Counted from the stretch's first letter, positions 50,355-59,439 are shown. The stretch is DNA of 64,000 bases from an uncultured Christensenella sp. (GCA_949287655.1 CASEHD010000002.1:44305-108304); one strand, 5' to 3'. Translations and numbers: made by a program. The notes: generated by a model from the letters alone, not told the origin.

Positions 50355-51317
50355 TTAATAGTATTTTGTGTCAATTAGGTAATTGTTAATATAATCATTC
50401 AGTCCTTCTTCAAGAGTGTAAAATCGTTCATCGTAGCCTATTTCTCTTAAGCTCTTGATGTCTGCTTCTGTGAAAGATTGAAAATGCTTTTTGATTTCTG
50501 TAGGCATATCAACATACTTAATTACTTCTTTTTTATTTAATATTTTAAATATTAATTTGACCATATCATTATATGTTCGAGCCTTTCCGGTACCAACATT
50601 AAATAGACCTGAAATATTATCATGTTTTAATAGCCATACTATCAACTTGCAAATATCTTTGACATATATAAAGTCTCTTTTTTGCTCACCATCTAAAATA
50701 CCATCTTCAACAGTTTTAAATAATGTAACTGATTCGTGTTCATTTATTTGTTGATACCCTTGCAGAATCATACTTGACATTTTATTTTTATGGTATTCAT
50801 TTGGTCCGTAAACATTAAAAAATTTTAAGCCGACACATTGTTTTGGCTTTTTTATTTGCTTTTTAATCCACAAATCAAAAAAATATTTAGAATGTGCGTA
50901 CCTGTTTAATGGAATTAATTTTTCACAATTATTTTTATCTGAAAAGCCATAGTCTCCTTTCCCGTATGTGGCTGCTGAACTTGCATAAATAAATGATATA
51001 TATTTCTCCACGCAATATTCATATAAATGTTCGCTAAACTTAACATTGTTTTTCCATAAATAATCAAAATCTTTTTGCGTTGTATCTGAACATGCCCCCA
51101 TATGAATAATATGCGTTATGTTTTCTATCTTAGGCAATACTTCAAATAGTTGATTCTTATTAATATAATCTAAATATTTTTTTCCGACCAGATTTTTCCA
51201 TTTTTCACTCTCACAAATATCATCTACAATAATAACATCTGATATTTCATGCTCATTTAAAACTTTCACTATATTACTTCCAATAAAACCTGCGCCACCT
51301 GTGACCAAAACACTCAT
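50355..51317 (-). CDS. hldD: ADP-L-glycero-D-manno-heptose 6-epimerase
   Basis: The 320-residue short-chain dehydrogenase-type protein starts MSVLVTGGAGFIGSNIVKVL (NADP-binding). It has HMGACSDTTQKDFDYLWKNN, SSAATYGKGDYGF and the Y-x-x-x-K pair in NRYAHSKYFFD, with KFFNVYGPNEYHK as in HldD/RfaD. It makes ADP-L-glycero-beta-D-manno-heptose from the D,D form. Its start overlaps the gmhB stop (ATGA). HldD is normally found in Gram-negatives for lipopolysaccharide, so its presence in a Gram-positive-type genome is notable. Confidence 0.92.
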   Translation of the reverse strand: MSVLVTGGAGFIGSNIVKVLNEHEISDVIIVDDICESEKWKNLVGKKYLDYINKNQLFEVLPKIENITHIIHMGACSDTTQKDFDYLWKNNVKFSEHLYEYCVEKYISFIYASSAATYGKGDYGFSDKNNCEKLIPLNRYAHSKYFFDLWIKKQIKKPKQCVGLKFFNVYGPNEYHKNKMSSMILQGYQQINEHESVTLFKTVEDGILDGEQKRDFIYVKDICKLIVWLLKHDNISGLFNVGTGKARTYNDMVKLIFKILNKKEVIKYVDMPTEIKKHFQSFTEADIKSLREIGYDERFYTLEEGLNDYINNYLIDTKYY

Positions 51318-51859
51318 AAATTATCTCCAATAATATATTCTACACACTCTTTGAAAGAGCAAAACAACTTTATCCGCTCATAAAAATTGTGCAGTTTTTC
51401 ATTTGATATTAAACACCCTTTACAATTTGTGTACAAACTTATTGCGCAATCTCTAATTCTATCTCCTATTGCATAACTTTTTGACAAATCTATCTGATAT
51501 TCTTTTGCAGCCCTTAAAAACAATGCTATTTTTGGTTTTCGGCAATTACAATTTAAAGCATATTTTTTTATTATACCTTCTGGATGATGCGGACAATAAT
51601 ATAAATCAGTTATTTTTATATTTTTCTCAAACAGCATCTTAGTCATTTTTTTATTAAAAATTTTTAATTCATCTTCAGTAAATAATCCTTTCGCTACTCC
51701 AGACTGGTTTGTTATTATTATCAATAAAAAACCCGCATTTTGTAATTTCTGCAACCCTTCAATCGCATCCGGAACAAACTCAATTGTTTCTGGCAAATAC
51801 GCATAATGCTTATCAACGATAATTGTGCCGTCTCTATCTAGAAACACTGCTTTATTCAT
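51314..51859 (-). CDS. gmhB: D-glycero-beta-D-manno-heptose 1,7-bisphosphate 7-phosphatase
   Basis: The 181-residue HAD-type protein has FLDRDGTIIVD (nucleophile Asp), LLIIITNQSGVAKGLF, and the GmhB zinc loop CPHHPEGIIKKYALNCNCRK with its Cys-His-Cys-Cys ligands. GDRIRDC is the last HAD motif. It removes the 7-phosphate before nucleotide activation. Its ATG lies inside the last eight bases of hldE, which shows tight coupling. Confidence 0.92.
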   Translation of the reverse strand: MNKAVFLDRDGTIIVDKHYAYLPETIEFVPDAIEGLQKLQNAGFLLIIITNQSGVAKGLFTEDELKIFNKKMTKMLFEKNIKITDLYYCPHHPEGIIKKYALNCNCRKPKIALFLRAAKEYQIDLSKSYAIGDRIRDCAISLYTNCKGCLISNEKLHNFYERIKLFCSFKECVEYIIGDNL

Positions 51860-53285
51860 TACTTAATCCTCGTATCCTTTGTATTAACTTTGATGTTGAA
51901 TACCCGTTCAACATCTTAATAGTTTTTATCTCACCACCATTATTCAAAACAATATCGCTGCCAACAATCTTTTTATCTTTATAATCAGATCCTTTCACCA
52001 AAACATTTGGCTTTAATCGAGAAATAATTTTTTTAGGTGTATCTTCACTAAATTTAATCACATAATCGACACAAGCCAACGCTTCCAACATTTTTATTCG
52101 ATCTCGCTCATCTAAAACCGGACGTTCTTTTCCCTTTAATTTCTTGACAGATTCGTCCGTATTAATTCCAACTATTAAAATGTCCCCCGCTTTCTTCGCT
52201 TCTTCCAAACAATATACATGACCTGCATGTAATAAGTCAAAACAACCATTAGTAAATACGATTCTTTTATTGTAAAATATTTTTCTCAAACAGTCCAATT
52301 CTTCAAACTTTATTTGCTTTTTATTACAATATAGTTGGAAATAAGCTATTGGACAAACTCCTCTGTTTTGCACTTTTACCCCTGCCGCAAAATTTGCTAA
52401 TTTCAACGAATTTTCCATCGATATCCCCGAAACAATCCCTGCAATTAAATACGCAAAAGCAGTGTCTCCCGCTCCACATACATCGACAACCTTAGTATTA
52501 ATTGCATCTATTATTTCATATCCTTCATCTTTTTTATACGCTAAAATTCCATTCTTACCTCGTGTTACAATTACTGCTTCATGATTATTTTTTATCGCCA
52601 TTTCTTTTATGCTTGATTTCAACACAGAAAGTTCGCCGTCACAGGTTTTCATCATTGAACGCAATTCTAGTTCATTGGGCTTAATAATATCACAGTTTTT
52701 ATATTTTGCCATGTCGCTATCTTTGGGATCAACCATAACTTTCTTGCCATACTTATGAGCAATATCTACAATGCTTTTTATCAAATCAAAACTTAACACA
52801 CCTTTCAAATAATCTGATAAAACCACTATATCAAATTTTTTAATCTCATTTTCTATAGCTGTAATTATCGTACTTTTTGTGTCTTCTAACAAGTCAAAAT
52901 CATCCTCAAAATCTGCCCTAAACAATTGATAGATACCATCAAAATACCTTGTTTTTATTGTGGTCTTGCGCCCTTTTTCAACGATTATACCATCTATTGA
53001 CAGTCCTTCTTTTTCCATTAATTTTTTTAAAATTATGCCATTTTCATCATCTCCGACAATGGAAAATAAAACTGGTTCCTGTTTAGCGTACTTAAGATTA
53101 AGAGCAACATTTGCAGCTCCACCCAAGCAATACTTTTTTGATTTTTCTTTAACTTTCATAACAGGAGCTTCCGATGCAACACCCAACAGTTCACAATCTA
53201 TACTACAGTCAATCATGGCATCACCGATGATCAATACTTTGCTATTTTTTAATTTATTAATAATAGAATCAATTTCATAATACAT
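51852..53285 (-). CDS. hldE: Bifunctional heptose-7-P kinase / heptose-1-P adenylyltransferase
   Basis: The 477-residue protein has two domains. Residues 1 to about 315 are a PfkB-type kinase (GGAANVALNLKYAKQEP; DVCGAGDTAFAYLIAG with the catalytic Asp). Residues about 335-477 are a cytidylyltransferase-fold domain (FTNGCFDLLHAGHVYCLEEA with the HxGH motif). This is the HldE arrangement that makes ADP-heptose, unlike the GDP-heptose route of S-layer glycans in some Gram-positives. The ribosome site is weak (GGTAAGAG). A 79-base gap separates it from the acyl carrier protein gene, the largest gap in the operon apart from 57,684-57,766. Confidence 0.93.
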   Translation of the reverse strand: MYYEIDSIINKLKNSKVLIIGDAMIDCSIDCELLGVASEAPVMKVKEKSKKYCLGGAANVALNLKYAKQEPVLFSIVGDDENGIILKKLMEKEGLSIDGIIVEKGRKTTIKTRYFDGIYQLFRADFEDDFDLLEDTKSTIITAIENEIKKFDIVVLSDYLKGVLSFDLIKSIVDIAHKYGKKVMVDPKDSDMAKYKNCDIIKPNELELRSMMKTCDGELSVLKSSIKEMAIKNNHEAVIVTRGKNGILAYKKDEGYEIIDAINTKVVDVCGAGDTAFAYLIAGIVSGISMENSLKLANFAAGVKVQNRGVCPIAYFQLYCNKKQIKFEELDCLRKIFYNKRIVFTNGCFDLLHAGHVYCLEEAKKAGDILIVGINTDESVKKLKGKERPVLDERDRIKMLEALACVDYVIKFSEDTPKKIISRLKPNVLVKGSDYKDKKIVGSDIVLNNGGEIKTIKMLNGYSTSKLIQRIRGLSNE

Positions 53286-53363
53286 ATAGACGCTCTTACC
53301 TCACATTTATTAATAAGCTAAAGTTAAACATTAATTATAATTGACTATATTTGAAGATTGACC

Positions 53364-53585
53364 CTATACATTATTGATCGCGTTAATAAATTCCCCTACA
53401 GTTCTAACTCCAAACAAGTTTTCGAGCCTTATATTAACATTTAATTCCTTTTCAATTTTGAAAATCAAATTTATCATATCCAACGAAGACAATCCTAAAT
53501 CATAATAAAAATCACTGTTTTCATTAACTTCAACTTCCGTTAAAATGAATTCTTTAATAATTTTAAATATTATATTTTTCTCCAT
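53364..53585 (-). CDS. Acyl carrier protein
   Basis: ATG 53585 has AAGGAAT at good spacing; an in-frame ATG at 53591 sits too close to it. The 73-residue product is acidic and four-helical: MEKNIIFKIIKEFILTEVEV ... DFYYDLGLSSLDMINLIFKI. Ser34 fits the phosphopantetheine site, with SSL in place of the usual DSL. It would carry an acyl group activated by the AMP ligase whose gene end overlaps its start. There is no phosphopantetheinyl transferase nearby. The acyl group and its final acceptor are unknown. Confidence 0.85.
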   Translation of the reverse strand: MEKNIIFKIIKEFILTEVEVNENSDFYYDLGLSSLDMINLIFKIEKELNVNIRLENLFGVRTVGEFINAINNV

Positions 53586-54948
53586 ATTCATTCCTTTTAA
53601 GTTTTCCCAAATTGTTTTTCAATAAAGATTGATCCGAAAAAATAATTCGTCTGATTTTATTGTTTTCAAAAGTGTTTCCCCTGATTGTTTTTTCTACATT
53701 TGTTTTAACCATATCATCTCTACATACAATCAAAGCTGTTAATACACCATCTTGCAAATAGACGATTGACTCTTGAACTCCTTCAATAGAATTTATTTCG
53801 CATTCAATATTTCCTGGAAATATTTTTTCCCCGCTCGGCAATACGATTATGTCATCCTGCCGTCCCAATACAAACAAAAAACCATCCACCAAGCACCCTA
53901 TATCATTAGTTAAATATTCACCATTTTGCTCTTCAATTAAATTGCCCTCAACATCTAAATACCCCGCCATTACATTTGAACCTTTAACAACTATCCTACC
54001 TAAATAATCAATATCAACTTCGTTACACCCTAAAGGAATGCCTGCGCTTCCGTACATATAATAGTTGTCCCGGTTTACGCTCACACATGGCGAACATTCA
54101 GATAATCCATAGCACCCATAAATATTTATATCATACTTTTGCATACTTTCGCATAAATTTTTAGACGTTCCCGCTCCTCCACTCAGTATTTTTCTTAATC
54201 TTCCCCCTACTACATCTTCTTTTTTTCCGAATTGCCTTAATCTTTGTATTATCAATTCTATAATGCTAGGGGTCAAATTTAATGCTGTAGGGTTATACTT
54301 TTTAAGTGCCGTAAAAAAATTATATAAATCATATGTTAAGCATATAGTTGACGACGAATATAAAGGAGCCAACAAATCACATACCAGTCCATACGCATGA
54401 TAATAAGGCAGAATACTGACATATACTCCTCCTTCAGCAAATTCATATTTTTCCATGCCGGCAATCAGGTCACTTAAAATGTTTGTCTCAGTTAATGCAA
54501 TCGCCTTTGGTTTATCTGTAGTCCCAGAGCTACATAATACAGTAATTATTTTGTTAGCACTTTTTAATTTTACTGAGTTTCGCTTTCCTTTATTCAGTAC
54601 TTCCTTCATTAAAGAATCAGTCAAAATATACCCGAACTTAAATTTAGAATAGCAGTACAATATTTCTTCTGAGCAAGGGGTTAAACAAGCAATATTTCCG
54701 CTTAAAATTGTTGAAAAATATGCAACACTAAACAGATATTTGTTCTTAACATTTATTAACACATATTCCGAATCTTGAGACAACCATTCTATTGCTCTGT
54801 CTATATCATCACAGAATTCAGAATAAGTAATTTCGACCTCGTTATCTACAAAAGCTATACGGTCTCCGTAATTTTTTATTCTTTCGTAAAACTCACGAAA
54901 ATTATTGACTTTTTCAACATAATAATCCGAATAATTAATCATTTTCAA
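53563..54948 (-). CDS. Acyl-AMP ligase (ANL superfamily)
   Basis: The protein has the adenylation motifs VLCSSGTTDKPKAIAL (A3), YGCYGLSECSP (A5), GEYLTNDIGC and LFVLGRQDDIIVLPSGEKI (A7/A8) and a C-terminal NNLGKLKRNEY with the A10 Lys. At about 461 residues it is short for the superfamily. The start is either TTG 54948, well spaced from AAAGG, or ATG 54942. Next to an acyl carrier protein gene it most likely loads an acyl or amino-acyl group onto it as AMP ester then thioester. Amino-acid activation of NRPS type cannot be ruled out. Confidence 0.85.
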   Translation of the reverse strand: MKMINYSDYYVEKVNNFREFYERIKNYGDRIAFVDNEVEITYSEFCDDIDRAIEWLSQDSEYVLINVKNKYLFSVAYFSTILSGNIACLTPCSEEILYCYSKFKFGYILTDSLMKEVLNKGKRNSVKLKSANKIITVLCSSGTTDKPKAIALTETNILSDLIAGMEKYEFAEGGVYVSILPYYHAYGLVCDLLAPLYSSSTICLTYDLYNFFTALKKYNPTALNLTPSIIELIIQRLRQFGKKEDVVGGRLRKILSGGAGTSKNLCESMQKYDINIYGCYGLSECSPCVSVNRDNYYMYGSAGIPLGCNEVDIDYLGRIVVKGSNVMAGYLDVEGNLIEEQNGEYLTNDIGCLVDGFLFVLGRQDDIIVLPSGEKIFPGNIECEINSIEGVQESIVYLQDGVLTALIVCRDDMVKTNVEKTIRGNTFENNKIRRIIFSDQSLLKNNLGKLKRNEYGEKYNI

Positions 54949-55477
54949 TATATCCTTTTGCTTTCTCTAAAAACTTTTCTCTCGTTATTGAAAGAATATG
55001 CAGATCGTAGTATTGACCATTATTGTATCTGTACTCTTTCAAACATCCTTCCTCAACAAATCCGATCTGCAAATTACTTGTTAGACTTTGATTATTATAA
55101 TCATATACGTCAATATATATCTTTCTGACAGGATAATCCAAAAAAAGTTCGTTTAAAAATTTTAATCCCACATACGCCCCTATTCCTACGTCACGGTATT
55201 TTTTATTTAAAAATGCACATACTTTACAATGTCCGTCATAAGCTCTGTATTGATATGAATAAATATATCCCACAATTGCATTTTCACTACACACGACATA
55301 AAAAACATGATAATTATGAGAGAAGTTATTAATCATCCAATTCTCAAACTCTTGCAGTGAATTAATTTGTATCCTACCATGAAATAATGATTGATCTTTT
55401 GAGTCCGTCATAAGTTGAAATAAATCCCGTATATCGGATCTGAAATCAAATTTTCTAAAATTCAAGTTGCTTATCAT
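54935..55477 (-). CDS. GNAT-family N-acyltransferase
   Basis: The 180-residue protein follows the RimJ/RimL pattern: FDFRSDIRDLFQLMTDSKDQ, then VGYIYSYQYRAYDGHCKVCA, KYRDVGIGAYVGLKFLNELF (acyl-CoA pyrophosphate loop, here R-D-V-G-I-G-A) and the late VRKIYIDVYDYNNQSLTSNL. It may acylate an amino group of the cluster product, with either acetyl-CoA or the acyl carrier protein as donor. It overlaps the genes on both sides (ATGA with the radical SAM gene), so it is firmly in the operon. Confidence 0.85.
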   Translation of the reverse strand: MISNLNFRKFDFRSDIRDLFQLMTDSKDQSLFHGRIQINSLQEFENWMINNFSHNYHVFYVVCSENAIVGYIYSYQYRAYDGHCKVCAFLNKKYRDVGIGAYVGLKFLNELFLDYPVRKIYIDVYDYNNQSLTSNLQIGFVEEGCLKEYRYNNGQYYDLHILSITREKFLEKAKGYIEND

Positions 55478-56532
55478 ATATCGTCCCTCAATCTTTCCTT
55501 CAATTTATTTATCGCGTCAATTTTATAAGCTATACAGCCGCCTGAGCATCGTAAAGTTTTTCTTTTGTAACACTTGTCACAATCATCCAAAACCGAAACT
55601 TTATATGCATATGAATCTATTTCATTTAAATAATAATTTGCTAAATCGTTTATATTTTTGAAATCTGCTATATTTACTTTTGTATATTCAGACAATCCAA
55701 AACATCTTACTGCAGTCAAATCACTCAATATGTCTATAACCGGATAACATCCTACTTTGTCTGTATAAATTGCCGAATTAGAATCTATTAAATTCATCGG
55801 AGGCAATCCCTCTGCTTTTCTTTTATTTTGTTTTTTATTTATCATACTGATAAGATCTCTGATTTCTGCGTCAGTTAACATACACGACGGCATTTTATTG
55901 CAATCGAAACTCGGTAAAATATCGTTTGTGATCATATCATATATAAAATTTGTCAGCCTTGGTTTAATTGATATAAAATAATCTCGTATATCAGAATTTC
56001 GTTTTTCTTTTGTGTTTGGAACAACTATTGACATTCTCACATGATCAAATCTATATTGTTTTAAAACTTTGAGTATATATTTATATTCAAAATTCGGATT
56101 GTATATGTTAATACCCAAAGTAATTCGCTCCTTCATATAATATTCGTTAATTGACATATCCAAATTGTGGCATATTTTGTCAAAACTGCGTTGTCCTATA
56201 TCCTGTGGAGAATTTAGATTTATTAAAATCGAAAATTTAGGATGCGTCAACTCTTTAAGATATTTATCTAATTCGATTCCGTTAGTAAATAAAATTATTT
56301 TTTCAAACCTTTCATCGTTTATCAGCATTTTCAGTATATCTCTAAATTTTGAATGCAAAGTCGGTTCTCCGCCAATCAGACCTACTGACTGATTAGGTTT
56401 GGTAGCAATAAAATCCAATGCTTTTTTAAAATTCTCAATTGTAATTTCATTCGCTTTGCGCCCTACAAATTCATTTGCAAAACAATAAGGACATTTCAAA
56501 TTGCATACATCCGTTAACATTATATTCGCCAT
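55474..56532 (-). CDS. Radical SAM/SPASM-type enzyme
   Basis: The 352-residue protein starts MANIMLTDVCNLKCPYC with the CX3CX2C [4Fe-4S] motif (Cys10, 14, 17), then SVGLIGGEPTLHS and ILFTNGIELD. The C-terminal region is Cys-rich: CYPVIDILSDLTAVRCFGLS and DDCDKCYKRKTLRCSGGCIA, which fits a SPASM or twitch domain with extra iron-sulfur clusters. Such enzymes modify peptides or proteins, for example RiPP precursors or sulfatases. The cluster has no sulfatase but does have a small Tyr/Gly/Ser-rich protein, the best candidate substrate. Its start overlaps the end of the upstream GT9-like gene. Confidence 0.88.
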   Translation of the reverse strand: MANIMLTDVCNLKCPYCFANEFVGRKANEITIENFKKALDFIATKPNQSVGLIGGEPTLHSKFRDILKMLINDERFEKIILFTNGIELDKYLKELTHPKFSILINLNSPQDIGQRSFDKICHNLDMSINEYYMKERITLGINIYNPNFEYKYILKVLKQYRFDHVRMSIVVPNTKEKRNSDIRDYFISIKPRLTNFIYDMITNDILPSFDCNKMPSCMLTDAEIRDLISMINKKQNKRKAEGLPPMNLIDSNSAIYTDKVGCYPVIDILSDLTAVRCFGLSEYTKVNIADFKNINDLANYYLNEIDSYAYKVSVLDDCDKCYKRKTLRCSGGCIAYKIDAINKLKERLRDDI

Positions 56533-57683
56533 ACTATAGTATTTACCTCTTTCCTACTGTTTTTATTGTCGTTTTTGTTTTTCAAATTTGCCAAATACTC
56601 ATCGAAATTATGATTTTCCTTAATTAAAAATTCGTTATATACATATAATTCTTTGAGCATGATTTTTCGAGATTTTCTTACCGCTCCGATAAAAGGTATA
56701 AATTGATTCTCGCATCTTTTTTTAATATAATCAAATCTACTCAATTTATCAATACTATCACACAAATAAACAGATATTCTTCTTGTTGCAAGAGCAAAAT
56801 CCATTATAAAATCTTGGTTTGTTACAACTGCCGAAGCATTTGAAATCGCAGTGAATAATTCGAAACTGTTTAATTTGTTAACATACGAATACGCATCAAT
56901 TGACTTAAAGCGATCACAAAACAATAACATCGATCTGTTTTCTCCAAGTCCGCATATTATACAGGTTTGCTTCAACTTCATTTGAACACTGTGCGCAATC
57001 AAATAGAAATACTCAATTAACGACGAATCAGTATCTTGGTCTAAATTAATATAGATTGCAAAATATTTGTCCGGCAAACAGATATGTTGATTTTTAAAAA
57101 CCGGCACGCATGGCAGAGACATTTTAAATCCCTCATCACCAATACAATGTAGTGTTTTTTCTAATTTGCATAAAAGATCGTTACTCCTGTCAAATTTTAT
57201 TATTCTATTAAAAACTTTATATCGAGTTTGTGTTTTATCTGTTATAATCCCACATAAATCAAATGCAATTTTCTCGTCAGCAAGCATTTGTTTTGCCAAC
57301 AATAAATAATCCGATTTCCCATTAAATATTGGGTATAATAATATTTCAAATTTTATATGAGCAACCAGGTTCCTAAGTTCTTTTCTTTTGCTTATCCCGA
57401 ACAGATCCGAATCAATTCCTACAACTTGTATTTCTTTTAACAATCGGAAGAAATCAGTAATTTGTGTCGGACAAAATATTACAACATTCTCACCGCCATA
57501 ATAACGTTTCAATTCCAAAAAGAATTGTTCGAAAAGAACTAAATTTTCAAGATTTTCAGAATAAATAATACCGACTTTCTTGTTGATTATTTTTTTATCC
57601 TTTGAATACTTCATTGATCTTAAAACTAAAGAAGCACCCATTTTTCTTCGCAGTCCATAATAATTTTTTCTTTTGGTAAGCAA
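56520..57683 (-). CDS. Divergent GT9-like glycosyltransferase
   Basis: The 387-residue protein lacks clear database-style motifs but follows the layout of the other GT9 gene in the cluster: KVGIIYSENLENLVLFEQFF at the N-terminus, a YLLLAKQMLADEKIAFDLCG middle, and AISNASAVVTNQDFIMDFAL in the position of the GT9 sequence VGNDTSxxHIAAAL. Heptosyltransferases of LPS synthesis belong to GT9. The start is uncertain: TTG 57683 has no good ribosome site, and ATG 57641 would remove 14 residues. It is between the small-protein and radical SAM genes. A glycosyl donor of ADP-heptose is inferred. It may be inactive, given loss of the usual D-x-S/G motif. Confidence 0.6.
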   Translation of the reverse strand: MLTKRKNYYGLRRKMGASLVLRSMKYSKDKKIINKKVGIIYSENLENLVLFEQFFLELKRYYGGENVVIFCPTQITDFFRLLKEIQVVGIDSDLFGISKRKELRNLVAHIKFEILLYPIFNGKSDYLLLAKQMLADEKIAFDLCGIITDKTQTRYKVFNRIIKFDRSNDLLCKLEKTLHCIGDEGFKMSLPCVPVFKNQHICLPDKYFAIYINLDQDTDSSLIEYFYLIAHSVQMKLKQTCIICGLGENRSMLLFCDRFKSIDAYSYVNKLNSFELFTAISNASAVVTNQDFIMDFALATRRISVYLCDSIDKLSRFDYIKKRCENQFIPFIGAVRKSRKIMLKELYVYNEFLIKENHNFDEYLANLKNKNDNKNSRKEVNTIVWRI

Positions 57684-57766
57684 GAAAATATTATCAAATC
57701 CTTGCTGTCTTTGTTAATTTCTATGCCCTATCTTGCTCCACTTGATCAAAGTAGCTTATACCCAAT

Positions 57767-58105
57767 TCATTTATCGGACGGTCTGTATGCGGTATAGCCA
57801 TCAGATTTAAATTCAACTATTCCGTACCCACTCTTATACATCTCTCCTCTTCCAGAATATTGATCATAGGAATATTTGGAGTATGCGTTTTCAAATGAAA
57901 TTTTACCTCGGCCAATAGTGCCATAGCTTCCTCTTACATCATCATAAAATGCAGCTCCTAAAATCGTATCGACGCCGTAATGAACTCCTGTTTTAGAACT
58001 ATATACAACAAGAGATTCTGTATAACCAAAAGCATCCATTCCATCAACGTCCTTTTTGATTATAAATTCTTCCTCTTTTTCATTGTTGTTACTGTCGTCT
58101 GCCAT
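57767..58105 (-). CDS. Small Tyr/Gly/Ser-rich protein, candidate modified substrate
   Basis: The 112-residue protein has an acidic, Asn-rich start (MADDSNNNEKEEEFIIKKDV), a middle YTESLVVYSSKTGVHYGVDT, and a C-terminal half rich in Tyr, Gly and Ser (RGSYGTIGRGKISF, YSKYSYDQYSGRGEMYKSGY, ending YRPSDK). There is no signal peptide, cysteine or recognised domain. It has the strongest ribosome site of the operon (TAGGAGGTAA). Size, composition and position between two glycosyltransferase genes and near a radical SAM gene suggest a peptide or protein that the cluster modifies. This is inference; a structural helper is the alternative. Confidence 0.6.
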   Translation of the reverse strand: MADDSNNNEKEEEFIIKKDVDGMDAFGYTESLVVYSSKTGVHYGVDTILGAAFYDDVRGSYGTIGRGKISFENAYSKYSYDQYSGRGEMYKSGYGIVEFKSDGYTAYRPSDK

Positions 58106-58115
58106 AAATTACCTC

Positions 58116-59303
58116 CTAAATATATTCTTTATTTTTTAAAGTTGCCAAAAGTGTTTTTAGCTCTTTTATTACTTCTTCCTCTTCAATTTGATCTATACAA
58201 GGTTTTTTATTTGAATATTTTAAACAATGAGCGTAACCTTCATATTTAAAAGAACATGCTTTACATTCAACATCTTTTTTAACGTATAACGGAGCTTTTC
58301 CTGTTTCAGTATTATCAACAACATAAGGATAAAATCTTTCAGATGCTTCCGCCCCGGAAGTACACAAACTAGGCACTTTTAACGCCGCAGCAATGTGAAT
58401 TGCACTTGTATCATTTCCTACAACAAATTTCGCATTCGATATAAGATAAACTAATTCGTCGAAAGTTGTTTTTCCTATATATGTATAATATTTCAATCCT
58501 TTTTCGGACAAATATTGTTCTTGATTAACTTCTTTAGTTGTGCCAGCTAATACACATTGAAAATTTGTATTTTCCTCTATATATTTTGCGACATTATAAA
58601 ATTTTTCAATACTCCATTGCTTATCATACGAACTTGCACCGATAAACAATACGTAATAATTATTCGGCAAATATATGAGAGTATCATTGCTCGTTTTTAA
58701 TTTCGGAAACGACGAACGAAAGTTCAAATACCCGAGTTTATGCAAGATTAATTTATTATGTTCTAACCCCATAATATCTAACGATGTATCATAAATTATA
58801 TCAAATATTTTATTTAACTTATTAGCTATCTTATGTGGATACATAAAAGAATATTTCGGACTTACTTTTTTATTTGCATCTATGAGTTTCGCAATCACAT
58901 CTGCTTCAAGATGTCTTGATATTCCCGGACTAATCAATAGTTCACATTGTAATTGTTTTAATTTTTTTTTAGTATTCCATAGATTTCTTATTTTTAAATC
59001 TTGTTTATTAATAATATACACTTGATTAAAATAGCCTGATTGTACTGCCAAATCCGATACGCTAAGCGGGCATGCAAGAATTATCTTTTTATCGCAATAG
59101 TACTCTCTAAGCCCCTTCGCAAAATCTAAAAATAATATAAAATCTCCTATGCCGTCATACTTTATTACTGTAATCGTATCGTTATTAAAACTTTTTTTCC
59201 TTGCGACAGTTAAAATAGCTAGACTAAGCTTATATAATGATATATAAATATCCTGAAAAACTAATATAGCGTTTTTTTTCATACTGTCGATTATGTTATT
59301 CAT
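58116..59303 (-). CDS. GT9-family glycosyltransferase (heptosyltransferase type)
   Basis: The 395-residue protein has the GT9 signatures: VIKYDGIGDFILFLDFAKGL near the start, VLFIGASSYDKQWSIEKFYN (the S/K-x-W region), and KFVVGNDTSAIHIAAALKVP near the C-terminus. A Cys-containing tail (CKACSFKYEGYAHCLKYSNK) resembles those of WaaF-type heptosyltransferases. It would transfer heptose from ADP-heptose made by the downstream genes. It is the first gene of the operon, with GGAAG before the ATG and a promoter about 45 bases upstream. Confidence 0.88.
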   Translation of the reverse strand: MNNIIDSMKKNAILVFQDIYISLYKLSLAILTVARKKSFNNDTITVIKYDGIGDFILFLDFAKGLREYYCDKKIILACPLSVSDLAVQSGYFNQVYIINKQDLKIRNLWNTKKKLKQLQCELLISPGISRHLEADVIAKLIDANKKVSPKYSFMYPHKIANKLNKIFDIIYDTSLDIMGLEHNKLILHKLGYLNFRSSFPKLKTSNDTLIYLPNNYYVLFIGASSYDKQWSIEKFYNVAKYIEENTNFQCVLAGTTKEVNQEQYLSEKGLKYYTYIGKTTFDELVYLISNAKFVVGNDTSAIHIAAALKVPSLCTSGAEASERFYPYVVDNTETGKAPLYVKKDVECKACSFKYEGYAHCLKYSNKKPCIDQIEEEEVIKELKTLLATLKNKEYI

Positions 59304-59340
59304 TTTCTTCCGTTTAATTATATTTAATAACTATACATAA

Positions 59341-59369
59341 ATGATATCATAATAATTATCCTGTGTCAA
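59341..59369 (-). promoter_or_regulatory. Promoter of the heptose/radical SAM operon
   Basis: TTGACA (59369-59364) and TATCAT (59346-59341) on the minus strand, 17-base spacer, about 38 bases before the first ATG. It is the only clear promoter for the eleven genes. Confidence 0.75.
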
Positions 59370-59439
59370 CATAAGATATTAACTATAAGAATAACACTAT
59401 AAAACAGCTAGGCGCGCACCAAAAAATGTTGCCTGCCGA

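Noticed and set aside
55474..56532. Radical SAM enzyme as the maturase of the sulfatase at 14.7 kb
   Set aside because: It is 40 kb away in an unrelated AT-rich operon and its neighbours point to another substrate.
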